From Mycobacterium terramassiliense (GTDB lineage Bacteria; Actinomycetota; Actinomycetes; Mycobacteriales; Mycobacteriaceae): DNA of 64,000 nucleotides. The DNA is taken from the NCBI RefSeq assembly GCF_900157385.1, contig NZ_LT717699.1, forward strand, positions 602,524-666,523, in the 5' to 3' direction. The translations under genes were made by a program, and so were the position numbers. The notes under the pieces are model-generated. The model saw only the letters and a program-made list of their open reading frames with translations. It had not been told where the DNA came from and did not search any database. Below, in pieces: positions 24,743-34,470 of this stretch (positions are counted from its first letter, which is position 1; each line of letters starts with the position of its first letter).

Positions 24743-27178
24743 ATGTACCCAATGAGTCGAAAAGCGGGTGGCGGCGGCATCACGGGGGTCGATGCCCGCG
24801 CTACGCACCGGTCGATCCAGGGCACCGCGATCGGCAACTTCATGGAGGCCTACGACTTCACCCTGTTCAGCCTCGTCGCCACCATCCTGGCGCAGAAGTT
24901 CTACCCCGGCGAGAACTCCGGCGCGGGAAACCTCATCGCCACCTTCGGCACCATGACGGCGGGCTTCGTCGTGCGGCCGCTCGGCGGATTCATCTTCGGC
25001 CCCCTCGGCGACCGCATCGGGCGCAAGCCGGTGCTGGTGATGACGATCTCGCTGATGGCGGTGTGCGGGGCGGCGACCGGTGCGCTGCCCGGCTACCACA
25101 CCATCGGGGTCTGGGCGCCGGTCCTGCTCACGGCCGTCCGCATCGGCCAGGGCCTGTCCTCCGGCGGGGAGTACGCGGGCGCCATGACCTTCATCGCCGA
25201 GCACGCCCCGGACCACAAGCGCGGGATGCTGGCCGGATTCCTGCCGGTGGGCACGCTGGGCGGCTTCGTGGTGGGCGCCGCGCTGGTGACGGGGCTGCAG
25301 ACCGCGTTGTCCACCGCCGACATGCTGAACTGGGGCTGGCGCGTCCCGTTTCTCCTGGCGGCGCCGTTCGGCCTGGTGGCGGTGTATTTGCGCTCGAGGA
25401 TCGACGAGTCGCCCGGCTACGAGAAGGTGCACAAGGTCGCGCTGCCCGTCTCGGTTCGCACCCAATTCGTGCTGACCGTCGTGCGGCAGTGGAAAGGGCT
25501 GCTGATCTGCCTGGGTGTCGAGCTCGCGGTCACCGACACCAGTTACATGGTGAGCGGGTACGTGCCCACGTACCTGAAGAAGACCGCGGGCGTGGGGGAC
25601 ACCGCGGCGCTGGTGATGGTCCTGATCGTGCTGGCGGCCTTGACCGTCGGCGTGTTGTTCGTCGCGATGCTGTCCGACCGCATCGGCATCAAACCGCTGA
25701 TGTGGACGGGATGTGGCTTGCTCATCGCGGTTTCACTACCGGCGTTCACCCTGATGCGCTTCGGTGGGGCGTATCCGACGAAGTTCGCCGGCGTGCTGCT
25801 GGTCGGCCTGCCCATGGTCTTCTTGAGCAGCCTCGAGCCGGCGATCCTGCCCGCGCTGTTTCCCACCAACGTGCGCTACGGCGCGGTGTCGATCGGATTC
25901 AACATCGCGGTGTCGGCGTTCGGCGGGACCACCCCACTGATCGCCGAGACGCTGGTCACCGGGACCCGCAACCCGATGATGCCGGCGTACATGCTCATGT
26001 TCGCCGGCGCGGTCGGCGCGGTCACCCTGGTTTTCGCCCCGGAGGTGGCCGGCAAGCCGCTGCTTGGTTCCGGGACCGGCGACCTGAATGCCGGCGATCG
26101 GGGTGCGCAGCTCGTGGGCGGCGTCGACGAGAAATCGCCGGGTGGCCGCCTCCGCGCGCCGGGCATCCTCGGCCGCGTCCCGGGCCCGCCTCTCGGAGGC
26201 TTCCAGCGCCTCCAGCATTCCGTCGAACGCGCCCGCCGCGCGACCGAGTTCGGTATCGGTGCGCTTGGGACGCAATCGCCGGCCGCGGTCACCGGTGGCG
26301 ATGTCGGTCGCCAGCGCGGTGAGCCGGTCCAGCGGCCGCAGCGCAACCCGGCTGACCGCGACCGACAGCAGCGCCGCCACCAGCAGCGTCACCACTCCGG
26401 CGCCGATCATCAGCTGACGCAGCTGACGGGTGACCTGCGTGGTCTGCGTGGTGTCGGCGACCAGGATGAGCCGCGCCCCGTCGGGCAAGGGATGGACCAA
26501 CTCGGTGGCGGTGGCGCCCGGCGGAGCGGGCGGTCCGCCCGGCGGCGGGGGGGGGGAGGCCCCGCCCAGGGGCGGCGGATAGGGCGGCGGGGGGAGTTGA
26601 ACCCGGACCGTGAAAACCAGGCCGGTGATCGCGAAGGCGGCGATCGCGCCCAGCACCAGGCCCACCAGCCCGGAGACGGCGACGACGGCCGTCGAATGGC
26701 CGCGGGCGGGGCCCGCGGCCCGACGACGGCCGTCGAATGGCCGCGGGCGGGGCCCGCGGCCGGCGGGGCGTTGCGGGTGTCGTTGGAGGTCATGAGGCTC
26801 CCATGTCGTCGGGTCTCGGTACTGGCAGACGCTAGTTGGCGGGCGCCGAGTGGGGCGGGGGAATGTGAAGCGAACCTGAAGAAAAGGGCTCGTGCGGCCG
26901 GTCGCCGAGGCGGAGCGCTCACAATGGGGCATGGCGAGTTCCCCACGCGCAGAGAGGCGTGCGACGTCCGGCGCACCGCGGGTGCTGGTGGTCGAGGATT
27001 CCGAGACCATCCGCGAAATGGTCAGCGAGGCGCTGACCGACGCCGGATACCACGCCGACGCCTGCCGCGACGGCGGCGGCTTGGAGGACGCTCTGGACGG
27101 GCTGCGACCGGACCTGGTGGTGCTCGACGTGATGCTGCCGGGGCGCGACGGGTTCACCCTCCTCGACGTGATCCGTGA
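24743..27178 (+). CDS. MFS (MHS-type) transporter with lost 3' end; ORF reads through
   Basis: Residues 1 to about 445 are a 12-helix metabolite:H+ symporter, with NFMEAYDFTLFS, the loop-2/3 motif GPLGDRIGRKPVL and QGLSSGGEYAGA. Substrate unknown. Similarity stops near 26085 at GKPLLGSGTG. From there the frame continues for about 365 residues of Arg/Gly-rich sequence that is simply the antisense of a histidine kinase and then the wrong frame of a response regulator. The open frame reaches 27178 only by chance. The true C-terminus was probably removed by the rearrangement that also truncated the kinase. The transporter core looks intact. Confidence 0.75.
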   Translation: MYPMSRKAGGGGITGVDARATHRSIQGTAIGNFMEAYDFTLFSLVATILAQKFYPGENSGAGNLIATFGTMTAGFVVRPLGGFIFGPLGDRIGRKPVLVMTISLMAVCGAATGALPGYHTIGVWAPVLLTAVRIGQGLSSGGEYAGAMTFIAEHAPDHKRGMLAGFLPVGTLGGFVVGAALVTGLQTALSTADMLNWGWRVPFLLAAPFGLVAVYLRSRIDESPGYEKVHKVALPVSVRTQFVLTVVRQWKGLLICLGVELAVTDTSYMVSGYVPTYLKKTAGVGDTAALVMVLIVLAALTVGVLFVAMLSDRIGIKPLMWTGCGLLIAVSLPAFTLMRFGGAYPTKFAGVLLVGLPMVFLSSLEPAILPALFPTNVRYGAVSIGFNIAVSAFGGTTPLIAETLVTGTRNPMMPAYMLMFAGAVGAVTLVFAPEVAGKPLLGSGTGDLNAGDRGAQLVGGVDEKSPGGRLRAPGILGRVPGPPLGGFQRLQHSVERARRATEFGIGALGTQSPAAVTGGDVGRQRGEPVQRPQRNPADRDRQQRRHQQRHHSGADHQLTQLTGDLRGLRGVGDQDEPRPVGQGMDQLGGGGARRSGRSARRRGGGGPAQGRRIGRRGELNPDRENQAGDREGGDRAQHQAHQPGDGDDGRRMAAGGARGPTTAVEWPRAGPAAGGALRVSLEVMRLPCRRVSVLADASWRAPSGAGECEANLKKRARAAGRRGGALTMGHGEFPTRREACDVRRTAGAGGRGFRDHPRNGQRGADRRRIPRRRLPRRRRLGGRSGRAATGPGGARRDAAGARRVHPPRRDP
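26547..26556. repeat. 10-G homopolymer tract
   Basis: Ten consecutive G residues inside the proline-rich part of the kinase remnant (proline codons on the minus strand). Such tracts slip during replication and during sequencing, and this one sits near a presumed breakpoint. Confidence 0.85.
26680..26761. repeat. 41-bp tandem duplication
   Basis: Two identical 41-bp units (26680-26720 and 26721-26761), each beginning CGACGACGGCCGTCG and ending GGCCCGCGGCC. The unit length is not a multiple of three, so the duplication breaks the reading frame of the minus-strand gene starting at 26793. The unit itself holds a GC-rich palindrome (GGCCGCGGGC/GGCCCGCGGCC). Confidence 0.9.
26866..26881. promoter_or_regulatory. 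TGAAG direct repeats (putative response-regulator site)
   Basis: TGAAG at 26866-26870 and 26877-26881, exactly 11 bp apart, separated by CGAACC. Eleven-bp spaced direct half-sites are typical of OmpR/PhoB-type regulators. The site lies between the divergent minus-strand gene (start 26793) and the response regulator (start 26931), and recurs at 28203 and, inverted, at 28240. Confidence 0.6.
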
Positions 27179-27641
27179 CTGGGGCGACGCCGGCATCGTG
27201 CTGATCACCGCCCGTGACGGCCTGTCCGACCGGCTGCGCGGCCTCGACGGCGGCGCCGACGACTACGTCGTCAAACCGTTCGAGCTGGCCGAACTGGTGT
27301 CACGGGTCAATGCGGTGCTGCGCCGGCGCGGGCGGCTGCCGCGGGTGCTGCAGGTGGGCGACCTGATCGTGGACGTCGACGCGCGCGTCGCCGTGCGCGC
27401 GGGGCACGAGCTGGAGCTGACCGCCACCGAGCTGCGGCTGTTGCACTTCCTGGTCGAGCAGCGCGGCCGGACCGTCAGCGCCGGCCAGATCCTGAGCGCG
27501 GTGTGGGGCTACGACGCCTACGACCCCAACCTGGTGCAGGTGCATATCAGCGGGCTGCGGCGCAAGCTCGAGGCCCACGGGCCGCGGATTGTGCACACCG
27601 TCCGCGGCATCGGCTACCGCGTGCAAGCCCGCCGGTCATGA
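26931..27641 (+). CDS. OmpR-family response regulator
   Basis: A 236-residue two-component regulator: receiver domain (about 17-130) with the phosphoacceptor Asp in VVLDVMLPGRDG, ITARDG, and the conserved Lys in YVVKPFE; C-terminal winged helix (about 140-235) with ELELTATELRLLHFL and GYDAYDPNLVQVHISGLRRKL. All key residues are intact. Its stop overlaps the start of a kinase gene (ATGA at 27638), the usual pairing, but that kinase is broken, so the regulator may be uncoupled or serve another kinase. Confidence 0.92.
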   Translation: MASSPRAERRATSGAPRVLVVEDSETIREMVSEALTDAGYHADACRDGGGLEDALDGLRPDLVVLDVMLPGRDGFTLLDVIRDWGDAGIVLITARDGLSDRLRGLDGGADDYVVKPFELAELVSRVNAVLRRRGRLPRVLQVGDLIVDVDARVAVRAGHELELTATELRLLHFLVEQRGRTVSAGQILSAVWGYDAYDPNLVQVHISGLRRKLEAHGPRIVHTVRGIGYRVQARRS

Positions 27642-28006
27642 CGGTGGACCCCGTCACGCCGACGCCGTCGCTGCGGCGGCGGGTCGTCCTGGTGGTCATC
27701 GGGTTGCTCGCGGTCCTGCTGGTGGTGCTCGGGGTGGTCATCGACGTCAGCCTGCGGGCCCAGGCTCGTCGCAACCTCGACGACCGCCTCCTCGCGGCCA
27801 CCTCGCGCGCGGACGCGCTCGCGCAGGCGCGCACCCCGCCGCAGCAAGTCGCCGCCCAACTCAACGGCGGCGTCGTCCGCGCGCTCGTGGTCACCGCCGA
27901 CGGCACCGCCTACGGCGACCCCGCGATCAACCCTGACCCCGGCGCCGGCGCGTTCGTCCCGCCACCGCCGCCGCCGGGGTCAGGGTTGATCGCGGGGTCG
28001 CCGTAG
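27638..28006 (+). pseudogene. N-terminal fragment of sensor histidine kinase
   Basis: A 122-residue open frame that is only the beginning of a kinase: basic N-terminus, one membrane helix (about 14-36, VVLVVIGLLAVLLVVLGVVI), a membrane-proximal RRNLDDRLLAATSRADAL, and the start of an extracytoplasmic sensor domain (VVRALVVTADGTAYG). After a run of prolines it enters the right arm of a 50-bp inverted repeat and stops. No second helix, HAMP, HisKA or ATPase domain follows. The missing middle part resembles what lies on the opposite strand at about 26090-26560. Confidence 0.8.
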
Positions 28007-28021
28007 GCGGTGCCGTCGGCG
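27895..28021. repeat. 50-bp perfect inverted repeat (fold-back)
   Basis: Left arm 27895-27944 and right arm 27972-28021 are exact reverse complements over 50 bp, separated by 27 bp rich in CCG. The left arm is normal coding sequence of the kinase fragment (it encodes ADGTAYGDPAINPDPG); the right arm is the same sequence copied back in reverse. The structure would form a very stable hairpin and marks the rearrangement breakpoint. Confidence 0.95.
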
Positions 28022-28153
28022 CGTGGCGGCCCCGAAGGCCCCCACGACGAGCCCGGCCAACCCGCTGCCGACCGCGACACCGACCGGGTGCCGATGCAGG
28101 ACCGAAGGTGGGCTTGCGGGGGGTGTGCTGTGGGTCGGTTCCTCGACGGTCAC
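27980..28153 (-). pseudogene. Truncated small membrane protein
   Basis: GTG 28153, with GAGGAGG just upstream, begins VTVEEPTHSTPPASPP, followed by a hydrophobic helix VGVAVGSGLAGLVVGAFGA. After that the frame enters the fold-back repeat (28021 and below) and becomes an unrelated basic tail before a stop. The real C-terminus was probably lost. The helix resembles AVSGLVGLVLGAIAA encoded just after 26793, so the two may be paralogues, each with TGAAG repeats upstream. Function unknown. Confidence 0.55.
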
Positions 28154-28191
28154 GGTGCCTCCTCGTTGCTGTGGTGGTGGCAGCGACGGTA

Positions 28192-28255
28192 GGAAGCGAA
28201 GCTGAAGTCAACCTGAAGTGGGCCGTTTACGCCGCACGTCTTCAGGTTGCCTTCA
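28192..28255. promoter_or_regulatory. TGAAG repeat arrays, direct and inverted
   Basis: GGAAG at 28192, TGAAG at 28203-28207 and 28214-28218 are spaced by 11 bp. A second pair on the other strand (CTTCA at 28240-28244 and 28251-28255) is also 11 bp apart. The core ends read CTGAAGNCAACCTGAAG in both arrays. They lie upstream of the truncated gene at 28153 and share the pattern found before the response regulator. Confidence 0.6.
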
Positions 28256-28297
28256 GAAAGGGATCGCCAAGGCTGGCCCGGGCCGGGCCGGGCGCAG

Positions 28298-29080
28298 TTA
28301 GCTGACGGCCGCCGGCTCCGGTGCGGGCGCCTCGCCCTGCGGCGCGCTCTGCGTCGTGCGGCGGTGGTGCTGGCGGTGCTGGCGGATCTCGACCACCAGC
28401 CCCGTCACCCCGAGGCTGGCCGTGCACAGCGACACCAGGAACAGCAGCGGGCTGGGGTGACCGGCGAGCGCGTCGCCCAGGATCACCACCGCGGCGGTGC
28501 CCGGCAGTAACCCGGCGATGGTGGCCAACGTATAAGGCGCCACCCGCACGGTCGACGCGCCGGCGGCATAGTTGATCACCGAAAACGGCACGGCGGGGAT
28601 CAGCCGCAGCGACAGGATGGCCAGCCAGCCGCGTTGGCGCAGGCGTTCGTCGACGGTGTCGATCGATCGGTGGCGGACCAGGCGGTTGAGCTGCCAGCCG
28701 GCCGCGCGCACCAGCAGCAGCGCGAGCACCGCGCTGGCCGTGCTGGCAACGACCGCTATCGCGACGCCCAGCAGCGGGCCGAAGAGGAGCCCGGCCGCCA
28801 GGGTGAACGCCGTGCGGGGAACCGGCACCACCGTGGCCACCACGTGCGTGCCCAGGAACGCCAGCGGGAACCAGGGGCCCACCGATTCCGCCCAGTCCCG
28901 CATCTGCAGCGGCGTCGGCAACTGAAGCCAGGTCGCCGCCGCGATCAGCGCTGTGATCCCGGCCACTGTCGCCAGAGCGCGCGGCCGGGAGAGCTGACGC
29001 GCCCCCGCGCCGATCGCGGCACGAAGATCACGCAGTCTGGCGTCGATTTTGCAGGTGGCGGAAGCCGTCACGCCTGTCAA
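28298..29080 (-). CDS. TVP38/DedA-like membrane protein (Rv1491c-like)
   Basis: A 260-residue polytopic membrane protein of the TVP38/TMEM64 (VTT domain) family. Hallmarks are FTLAAGLLFGPLLG (about 92-105) and LRLIPAVPFSVINYAAGAS (about 155-175), with five or six helices. VTT proteins are linked to lipid scrambling or undecaprenyl-phosphate recycling; role here unknown. The start is TTG 29080 or GTG 29071. Divergent from mutA as in M. tuberculosis. Confidence 0.88.
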   Translation of the reverse strand: MTGVTASATCKIDARLRDLRAAIGAGARQLSRPRALATVAGITALIAAATWLQLPTPLQMRDWAESVGPWFPLAFLGTHVVATVVPVPRTAFTLAAGLLFGPLLGVAIAVVASTASAVLALLLVRAAGWQLNRLVRHRSIDTVDERLRQRGWLAILSLRLIPAVPFSVINYAAGASTVRVAPYTLATIAGLLPGTAAVVILGDALAGHPSPLLFLVSLCTASLGVTGLVVEIRQHRQHHRRTTQSAPQGEAPAPEPAAVS

Positions 29081-29240
29081 GGGTACGGGCCGCGGGTGAA
29101 TAATTCCTTTCCCGTCGCGGGTGTTTCCCCGGCCGGCCGCCCCGATCGCCGGCCCGCGCGGTTTTTAGCCGGGAGCCCCGATCAATTAGCCTCATTAGTA
29201 CGTGGCAGAGCCCCATTTGCTGGCAAAAAGGGAGCAATCG

Positions 29241-31082
29241 GTGTCCATTGATGTACCCGAGCTCGCCGACCTAGAACAGGTTCGCGGGCGTTGGCGCAGT
29301 GCGGTCGCCGGTGTGCTGTCCAAGAGCGCCCGCAGGGATCCCGACCAGCTGGGCGACGAGCCCGAGCGCCTGCTTTCGACCCCGACGTACGACGGAATCG
29401 CCATCCGGGCGCTCTACACCGCGCTCGACGAACTGCCCGAACCGCCGCTGCCCGGCGAGTGGCCCTACGTGCGCGGCGGCGACCCGCTGCGCGACGTCAA
29501 CGCGGGCTGGAAGGTGGCCGAGGCGTTCCCCGTTCCCGGCGGCGACGGCAACGCCGCGGTGCTGGCCGCCCTCGCCGAGGGGGTCAGCGCGCTGCGGGTC
29601 CGCGTGGGCCGGTCCGGGGTGGCGCCCGCGGAGCTCGGGCCCCTGCTCTCGGGCGTGTACCTCGAGCTGGTGCCCGTCATCCTCGACGCCGGCGCCGACT
29701 ACGCCGAGGCCTGCAACGCCCTGCTGGCGCTGGTCGACGAGCTGGACCCGGAGCGGCGCCCCACGGTGTCCGTCGACCTGGGCGCCGACCCGCTGACCGC
29801 GAAGCTCAGCGGCCGGGAGTCCCCGTCGACCGAGCAAGTGGTCGCCGTGGCCACCCGCGCGGCCGCGGGCGGCGGCGTGCGGGCCATCACCGTCGACGGA
29901 CCCGCCTTCCACAACCTGGGCGCCAACGCGACCTGGGAGCTGGCCGGCGGCATCGCGGCCGCGGTGGCCTACCTGCGGTTGCTCACCGACTCCGGGCTGT
30001 CCGTCGGACAAGCCTTGCGCCAGATCAGCTTCCGGCTGGCCGCCGACGACGACCAGTTCCTGACGATCGCCAAGCTGCGCGCCGCGCGCCGGCTCTGGGC
30101 GCGGGTCGCCGAGGTGGTCGGCGACCCCGAGGGCGGCGCCGCCGTCGTCCACGCGGAGACCTCGCTGCCGATGATGACCCAGCGCGACCCGTGGGTGAAC
30201 ATGCTCCGCGCCACGGTGGCCGCCTTCGGCGCGGGGGTCGGCGGCGCCGACACCGTGCTGGTGCTGCCCTTCGACGCGGCCATCGCGGGTGGCTTTCCCG
30301 GTGTGGCGAACGGCTTCTCGCGGCGCATCGCGCGCAACACCCAGCTGCTGCTGTTGGAGGAGTCGCATGTCGGGCAGGTGCGCGACCCCGCCGGTGGGTC
30401 GTGGTTCGTCGAGGACCTCACCGAGCAGCTCGCCCAACGGGCGTGGCAGCAGTTCCAGGAGATCGAGGCTCGCGGCGGGGTCGCCGACGCCCGCGGCTAT
30501 GTCGCCCAGCAGATCGCAGGCATCGCCGAACGGCGCGCCGACGACATCGCGCACCGGCGCACCGCGATCACCGGCGTGAACGAATACCCGAACCTGGAGG
30601 AGCCGCCCCTGAAGCAGGGGGATTCGGCGGCCGAAATCCGGCGCTACGCGGCGGAATTCGAGGCGTTGCGGGACCGGTCCGACGCCTACCTCGCCCGAAC
30701 CGGCGCGCGGCCGAAGGCGCTGCTGCTGCCGCTGGGCCCGTTGGCCGAGCACAACATTCGGGCGACGTTCGCGGCCAACCTGCTCGCCTCGGGCGGTATC
30801 GAGGCGATCAACCCCGGCCCGGTCGACGCCGCCGGGATCGCGGCGGCCGTGACGGCAGCCGGGTCGCCGGCCGTGGCCGTCATCTGCGGCACCGACAAGC
30901 GCTATCACGACGAGGCAGCGGGCGCCGTCGAGGCCGCCCGCAGCGCCGGTGTCGCGACGGTCTGCCTGGCCGGCCCCGAGCAGGCGCTGGGGGACGCCCA
31001 GCACCGCCCGGATGAGTTCCTGACCGCGAAAATCAATGCGGTGCAAGCCTTGTCGGACCTGCTCACGCGATTGGGGGCATAG
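29241..31082 (+). CDS. mutA: Methylmalonyl-CoA mutase small subunit
   Basis: A 613-residue non-catalytic beta subunit of adenosylcobalamin-dependent methylmalonyl-CoA mutase, which links propionyl-CoA metabolism to succinyl-CoA. GTG 29241, after GGGAG, gives [18 protein letters not shown], the family N-terminus; the TIM-barrel part includes [30 protein letters not shown] and LLLEESHVG. The C-terminal domain lacks the DxHxxG cobalamin motif found in MutB. mutB begins 5 bp downstream. Confidence 0.95.
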   Translation: MSIDVPELADLEQVRGRWRSAVAGVLSKSARRDPDQLGDEPERLLSTPTYDGIAIRALYTALDELPEPPLPGEWPYVRGGDPLRDVNAGWKVAEAFPVPGGDGNAAVLAALAEGVSALRVRVGRSGVAPAELGPLLSGVYLELVPVILDAGADYAEACNALLALVDELDPERRPTVSVDLGADPLTAKLSGRESPSTEQVVAVATRAAAGGGVRAITVDGPAFHNLGANATWELAGGIAAAVAYLRLLTDSGLSVGQALRQISFRLAADDDQFLTIAKLRAARRLWARVAEVVGDPEGGAAVVHAETSLPMMTQRDPWVNMLRATVAAFGAGVGGADTVLVLPFDAAIAGGFPGVANGFSRRIARNTQLLLLEESHVGQVRDPAGGSWFVEDLTEQLAQRAWQQFQEIEARGGVADARGYVAQQIAGIAERRADDIAHRRTAITGVNEYPNLEEPPLKQGDSAAEIRRYAAEFEALRDRSDAYLARTGARPKALLLPLGPLAEHNIRATFAANLLASGGIEAINPGPVDAAGIAAAVTAAGSPAVAVICGTDKRYHDEAAGAVEAARSAGVATVCLAGPEQALGDAQHRPDEFLTAKINAVQALSDLLTRLGA

Positions 31083-31087
31083 CCGCT

Positions 31088-33343
<2,256 letters not shown>

Positions 33344-33365
33344 CGTCGCCAATGCTTCCCGCGAA

Positions 33366-33413
33366 CGTGACGTCACGGCGAGAATCGGCCCGTTTTTTCG
33401 CCGTGCCGTCACG
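33366..33413 (+). other. Imperfect 16-bp stem-loop between mutB and meaB
   Basis: Arms CGTGACGTCACGGCGA (33366-33381) and TCGCCGTGCCGTCACG (33398-33413) pair at 15 of 16 positions around a 16-nt loop containing six T residues. Possible terminator, attenuator or mRNA-stabilising element. H37Rv has the toxin-antitoxin pair mazEF4 in this gap; here there is none. Confidence 0.7.
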
Positions 33414-33428
33414 CTCGGCGCGTGCCAT

Positions 33429-34406
33429 ATGAAGGGCTCCACAGGGGAACTGGCCAAGGCCGTCCTCGGCGGCGACCGCGCGGCGCTGCCGCGGGCCATC
33501 ACGCTGCTGGAATCCACCCGGGCCGACCACCACGAAACGGCGCAACAGCTGCTGCTGGAGCTGATGCCCCACGCGGGCAACGCACACCGCGTCGGCATCA
33601 CCGGGGTCCCCGGGGTGGGAAAATCCACCAGCATCGAAGCGCTCGGCATGCACCTGATCGAGCGGGGCCACCGGGTGGCGGTGCTGGCCGTCGACCCGTC
33701 GTCGACCCGCACCGGCGGCTCGATCCTGGGCGACAAGACCCGGATGGCGCGGCTGGCGGTGCACCCGGACGCCTACATCCGCCCGTCGCCGACGTCGGGC
33801 ACGCTGGGCGGGGTGGCCAAGGCGACGCGGGAAACCATCGTGCTGCTGGAGGCCGCCGGGTTCGACGTGATCCTCGTCGAGACGGTCGGCGTGGGCCAGT
33901 CCGAGGTGGCCGTGGCAAACATGGTGGACACCTTCGTGCTGTTGACCCTGGCGCGCAGCGGCGACCAGCTGCAGGGCATCAAGAAGGGCGCGCTGGAGCT
34001 CGCCGACATCGTGGTGGTCAACAAGGCCGACGGCGATCACCTGGCCGAGGCGCGCAAGGCCGCGCGGGAGCTGTCAGCGGCGATCAGGTTGATCCACCCC
34101 GGCGAAACACTCTGGCGGCCACCGGTTCTCACCATGAGCGCGACGGAGGGAACCGGCCTGGCCGAGCTGTGGGAGACGATCGAGCGCCACCGCAAGGTGC
34201 TTGCCGACGCCGGGGAACTCGACGAGCGCCGGCGGGCCCAGCAAGTCGACTGGACCTGGCAGATGGTCCGCGACGCCGTCCTGGACCGGGTGCTGTCCAA
34301 CCCGGCCGTGCGCAAAATTCGCGCCGACGTGGAACGCCAAGTCAAGGCGGGCGAGCTGACCCCGGCGCTGGCGGCCCAGCAAATCCTTCAGGCCGCGTCT
34401 TCCTAA
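33429..34406 (+). CDS. meaB: Methylmalonyl-CoA mutase-associated GTPase MeaB
   Basis: A 325-residue G3E-family GTPase that loads and protects cobalamin in methylmalonyl-CoA mutase. P-loop GVPGVGKST (about 58-66), DPSSTRTGGSILGDKTRM, ETVGVGQSE and NKADG are intact. ATG 33429 gives MKGSTGELAKAVLGGDRAALPRAI. No obvious ribosome site, so the start could be slightly different. Follows mutB. Confidence 0.94.
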   Translation: MKGSTGELAKAVLGGDRAALPRAITLLESTRADHHETAQQLLLELMPHAGNAHRVGITGVPGVGKSTSIEALGMHLIERGHRVAVLAVDPSSTRTGGSILGDKTRMARLAVHPDAYIRPSPTSGTLGGVAKATRETIVLLEAAGFDVILVETVGVGQSEVAVANMVDTFVLLTLARSGDQLQGIKKGALELADIVVVNKADGDHLAEARKAARELSAAIRLIHPGETLWRPPVLTMSATEGTGLAELWETIERHRKVLADAGELDERRRAQQVDWTWQMVRDAVLDRVLSNPAVRKIRADVERQVKAGELTPALAAQQILQAASS

Positions 34407-34470
34407 CGGAAAGGTAAATTAGCCGCGGTTTCCCCTACGGACAGTATGGAATCCAAGTAAATTCAATACT

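Larger units (their letters stand above)
26086..26793 (-). pseudogene. Truncated, frameshifted histidine kinase (sensor end, TM2, HAMP, start of HisKA)
   Basis: Reading leftward, a start at 26793 gives MTSNDTRNAPPAAG. A 41-bp tandem duplication (26680-26761) then shifts the frame; removing one copy restores HSTAVVAVSGLVGLVLGAI, a membrane helix. A proline-rich stretch with a 10-G tract follows, then PDGARLILVADTTQTT, a second helix (GAGVVTLLVAALLS), HAMP (RPLDRLTALATDI) and the phosphoacceptor helix DAAHELRTPIAGIQ. It stops there at the junction with the transporter; the rest of HisKA and the ATPase domain are absent. The N-terminal 50 residues resemble the small protein at 27980-28153 and may originally belong to a different gene. 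Confidence 0.75.
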
